Positions 8,542-9,587 of a stretch of DNA of 9,587 bases are shown here, piece by piece; position 1 is the first letter of the stretch; each line of letters opens with the position of its first letter. A program made the translations under genes and the position numbers. This DNA is from Bacteroidota bacterium (GTDB taxonomy: Bacteria; Bacteroidota; Bacteroidia; Chitinophagales; Chitinophagaceae). The stretch spans positions 1 to 9,587 of the forward strand of contig JAEWBT010000122.1 in assembly GCA_023391015.1 (NCBI GenBank), in the 5' to 3' direction. Below the pieces are notes generated by a model. That model searched no databases, was not told the DNA's origin, and was given only the letters and a program-made list of their open reading frames with translations.

Positions 8542-9587
8542 ATGTACATCTATCAAAAGAAAGACTGGCCGGCGTTTCGCTGGGATAACGACGCATTGGT
8601 TTACTTGTTGGCGGAAGTCCGGCACCGGCAAGGCCGTGTCCTGGGTCGTATGGAAGGACTGGGTTTCGATTTACAAACTGAGGCCCATTTGCAGACATTG
8701 ACGCAGGAGGTTATCAAGTCCAGCGAAATTGAAGGCGAACATTTGGACCGTGGCAGGTCCGGTCTTCTATTGCCAGGCGTCTTGGTCTCGATATTGCTGG
8801 AATGATACCTGCCGACTGGGATGTAGAAGGTGTTGTAGAGATGATGCTGGATGCCACGCAAAACTATCCGTTGCCGCTAACCGAAGAGCGACTCTTCGCC
8901 TGGCATGCTGCTTTGTTTCCTACTGGTCGAAGCGGAATGACGAAGATTGTGGTCGGCAACTGGCGCAACAACGCTAAAGACGATCCGATGCAGGTAGTTG
9001 GTGGCCCTATGGGGCGTGAAACCATTCATTTTCAGGCTCCTGAGGCTGCCGTTTTAAAGGCCGAAATGGCCCAATTCCTGCAATGGTTCCAAGAGGAAAA
9101 AACACTGGATCCTATCCTAAAAGCAGCTATTGCCCATTTGTGGTTTGTAACGATTCACCCTTTTGAAGATGGTAACGGCCGGATTGCGCGGGCAATTGCC
9201 GATTTGCAGCTGGCCAGGGCAGATGGGAGCGCGCGGCGGTTCTATAGTATGTCAATGCAGATCCGGGCCGAGCGGAAACACTACTATCATAGCCTGGAAG
9301 CCACACAAAACGGAGATCTTGACATTACAGATTGGCTTCTCTGGTTTCTGAAATGCCTGGACCGGGCATTGCTGGCTACCGATGATTTGTTGGCCAAAGT
9401 GCTACTCAAAGCAAAGTTTTGGCAGGAATATGAAAGATGCTCTTTCAATAGCCGTCAGAGCATGATGATCAATAAGCTCTTGGATCGTTTTGAAGGGAAC
9501 CTCACTTCTGCCAAATGGGCCAAAATAGCGAAATGCTCGCAGGATACTGCTACGCGGGACATCAATGAATTGATACATTGGGGCGTC
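8542..9587 (+). pseudogene. Fic family protein (DUF4172 + Fic), frameshifted and 3' truncated by window edge
   Basis: Fic enzymes usually transfer AMP from ATP to hydroxyl groups of target proteins. The gene starts at ATG 8542 (MYIYQKKDWPAFRWD, DUF4172 type). Its first frame reads 69 family-like residues to Asp at 8746-8748, then drifts to a TGA at 8803-8805 (87 residues). The conserved sequence resumes in another frame at TGG 8751 and stays open for 279 codons to the window end. One added base would give LDRWQVRSSIARR, the family sequence. The first part holds the inhibitory motif SSEIEG ([ST]xxxE[GN], 8719-8736), marking a class II Fic. The second holds the intact catalytic motif HPFEDGNGR (9156-9182). 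The C-terminal part (WAKIAKCSQDTATRDINELIHWGV) looks like a winged helix; about 15-25 residues are probably missing beyond the edge. It could be a pseudogene, a sequencing error or a split gene. Its location after core genes suggests an accessory gene. Confidence 0.85.

Noticed and set aside
8387..8698. A 103-codon minus-strand frame across the Fic 5' region, considered as a small antitoxin-like gene.
   Set aside because: It shows no motif, overlaps conserved DUF4172 coding sequence, and is Ser/Arg/Pro-rich like other shadows.
8740..8755. Programmed -1 ribosomal frameshifting in the Fic gene.
   Set aside because: No slippery heptamer (XXXYYYZ type) is present at the shift site and no obvious stimulatory structure follows. 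A base loss or sequence error is simpler.
8729..8977. An 82-codon + frame overlapping the frame break, considered as the downstream Fic piece.
   Set aside because: It is the third, wrong frame: its Cys/Arg/Trp-rich product matches neither side of the Fic protein.

Overview
The window comes from the chromosome of a Bacteroidota bacterium, most likely a Cytophagales-type member. That placement rests on the GyrA sequence style, a secreted TPR protein with the typical ...SASAQ signal-peptide end, A-rich translation starts without Shine-Dalgarno sequences, and exact matches to the Bacteroidota -7 promoter element TAnnTTTG. Base composition looks close to 50% GC. I cannot name a genus from the sequence alone.

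Layout: every gene I can support reads on the + strand. (1) 1-2523 is gyrA, missing about 54 N-terminal codons off the left edge. It ends at a strong hairpin terminator at 2555-2597. (2) 2693-3937 encodes a secreted TPR protein of unknown specific role. (3) 4061-5164 encodes a membrane fatty acid desaturase of the front-end (QxxHH) type, probably starting at TTG, and is followed by a hairpin terminator at 5181-5214. (4) 5269-6522 encodes a DEAD-box RNA helicase. It overlaps by 32 nt with (5) 6491-8329, a half-size ABC exporter, so these two are probably one operon. (6) From 8542 to the right edge is a class II Fic family gene (DUF4172 plus Fic domain). Its reading frame is broken by one missing base near 8749-8751, and its 3' end lies outside the window.

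Most of the window is housekeeping or conserved core: DNA topology, membrane lipid desaturation, RNA remodelling and export. No phage genes, transposases, CRISPR arrays, tRNAs or rRNAs are visible. The Fic gene is the accessory-looking part. Its frame break separates the autoinhibitory helix from the catalytic Fic motif, and the early stop overlaps an in-frame ATG (ATGA). A split into two coupled polypeptides is therefore possible, though simple decay or a sequencing error is more likely.

Two other signals stand out. The palindrome TTCCGGAA occurs 12 times in 9.6 kb, in different reading frames and also between genes. The loop of the desaturase terminator is itself an exact TAnnTTTG promoter element placed before the helicase operon.
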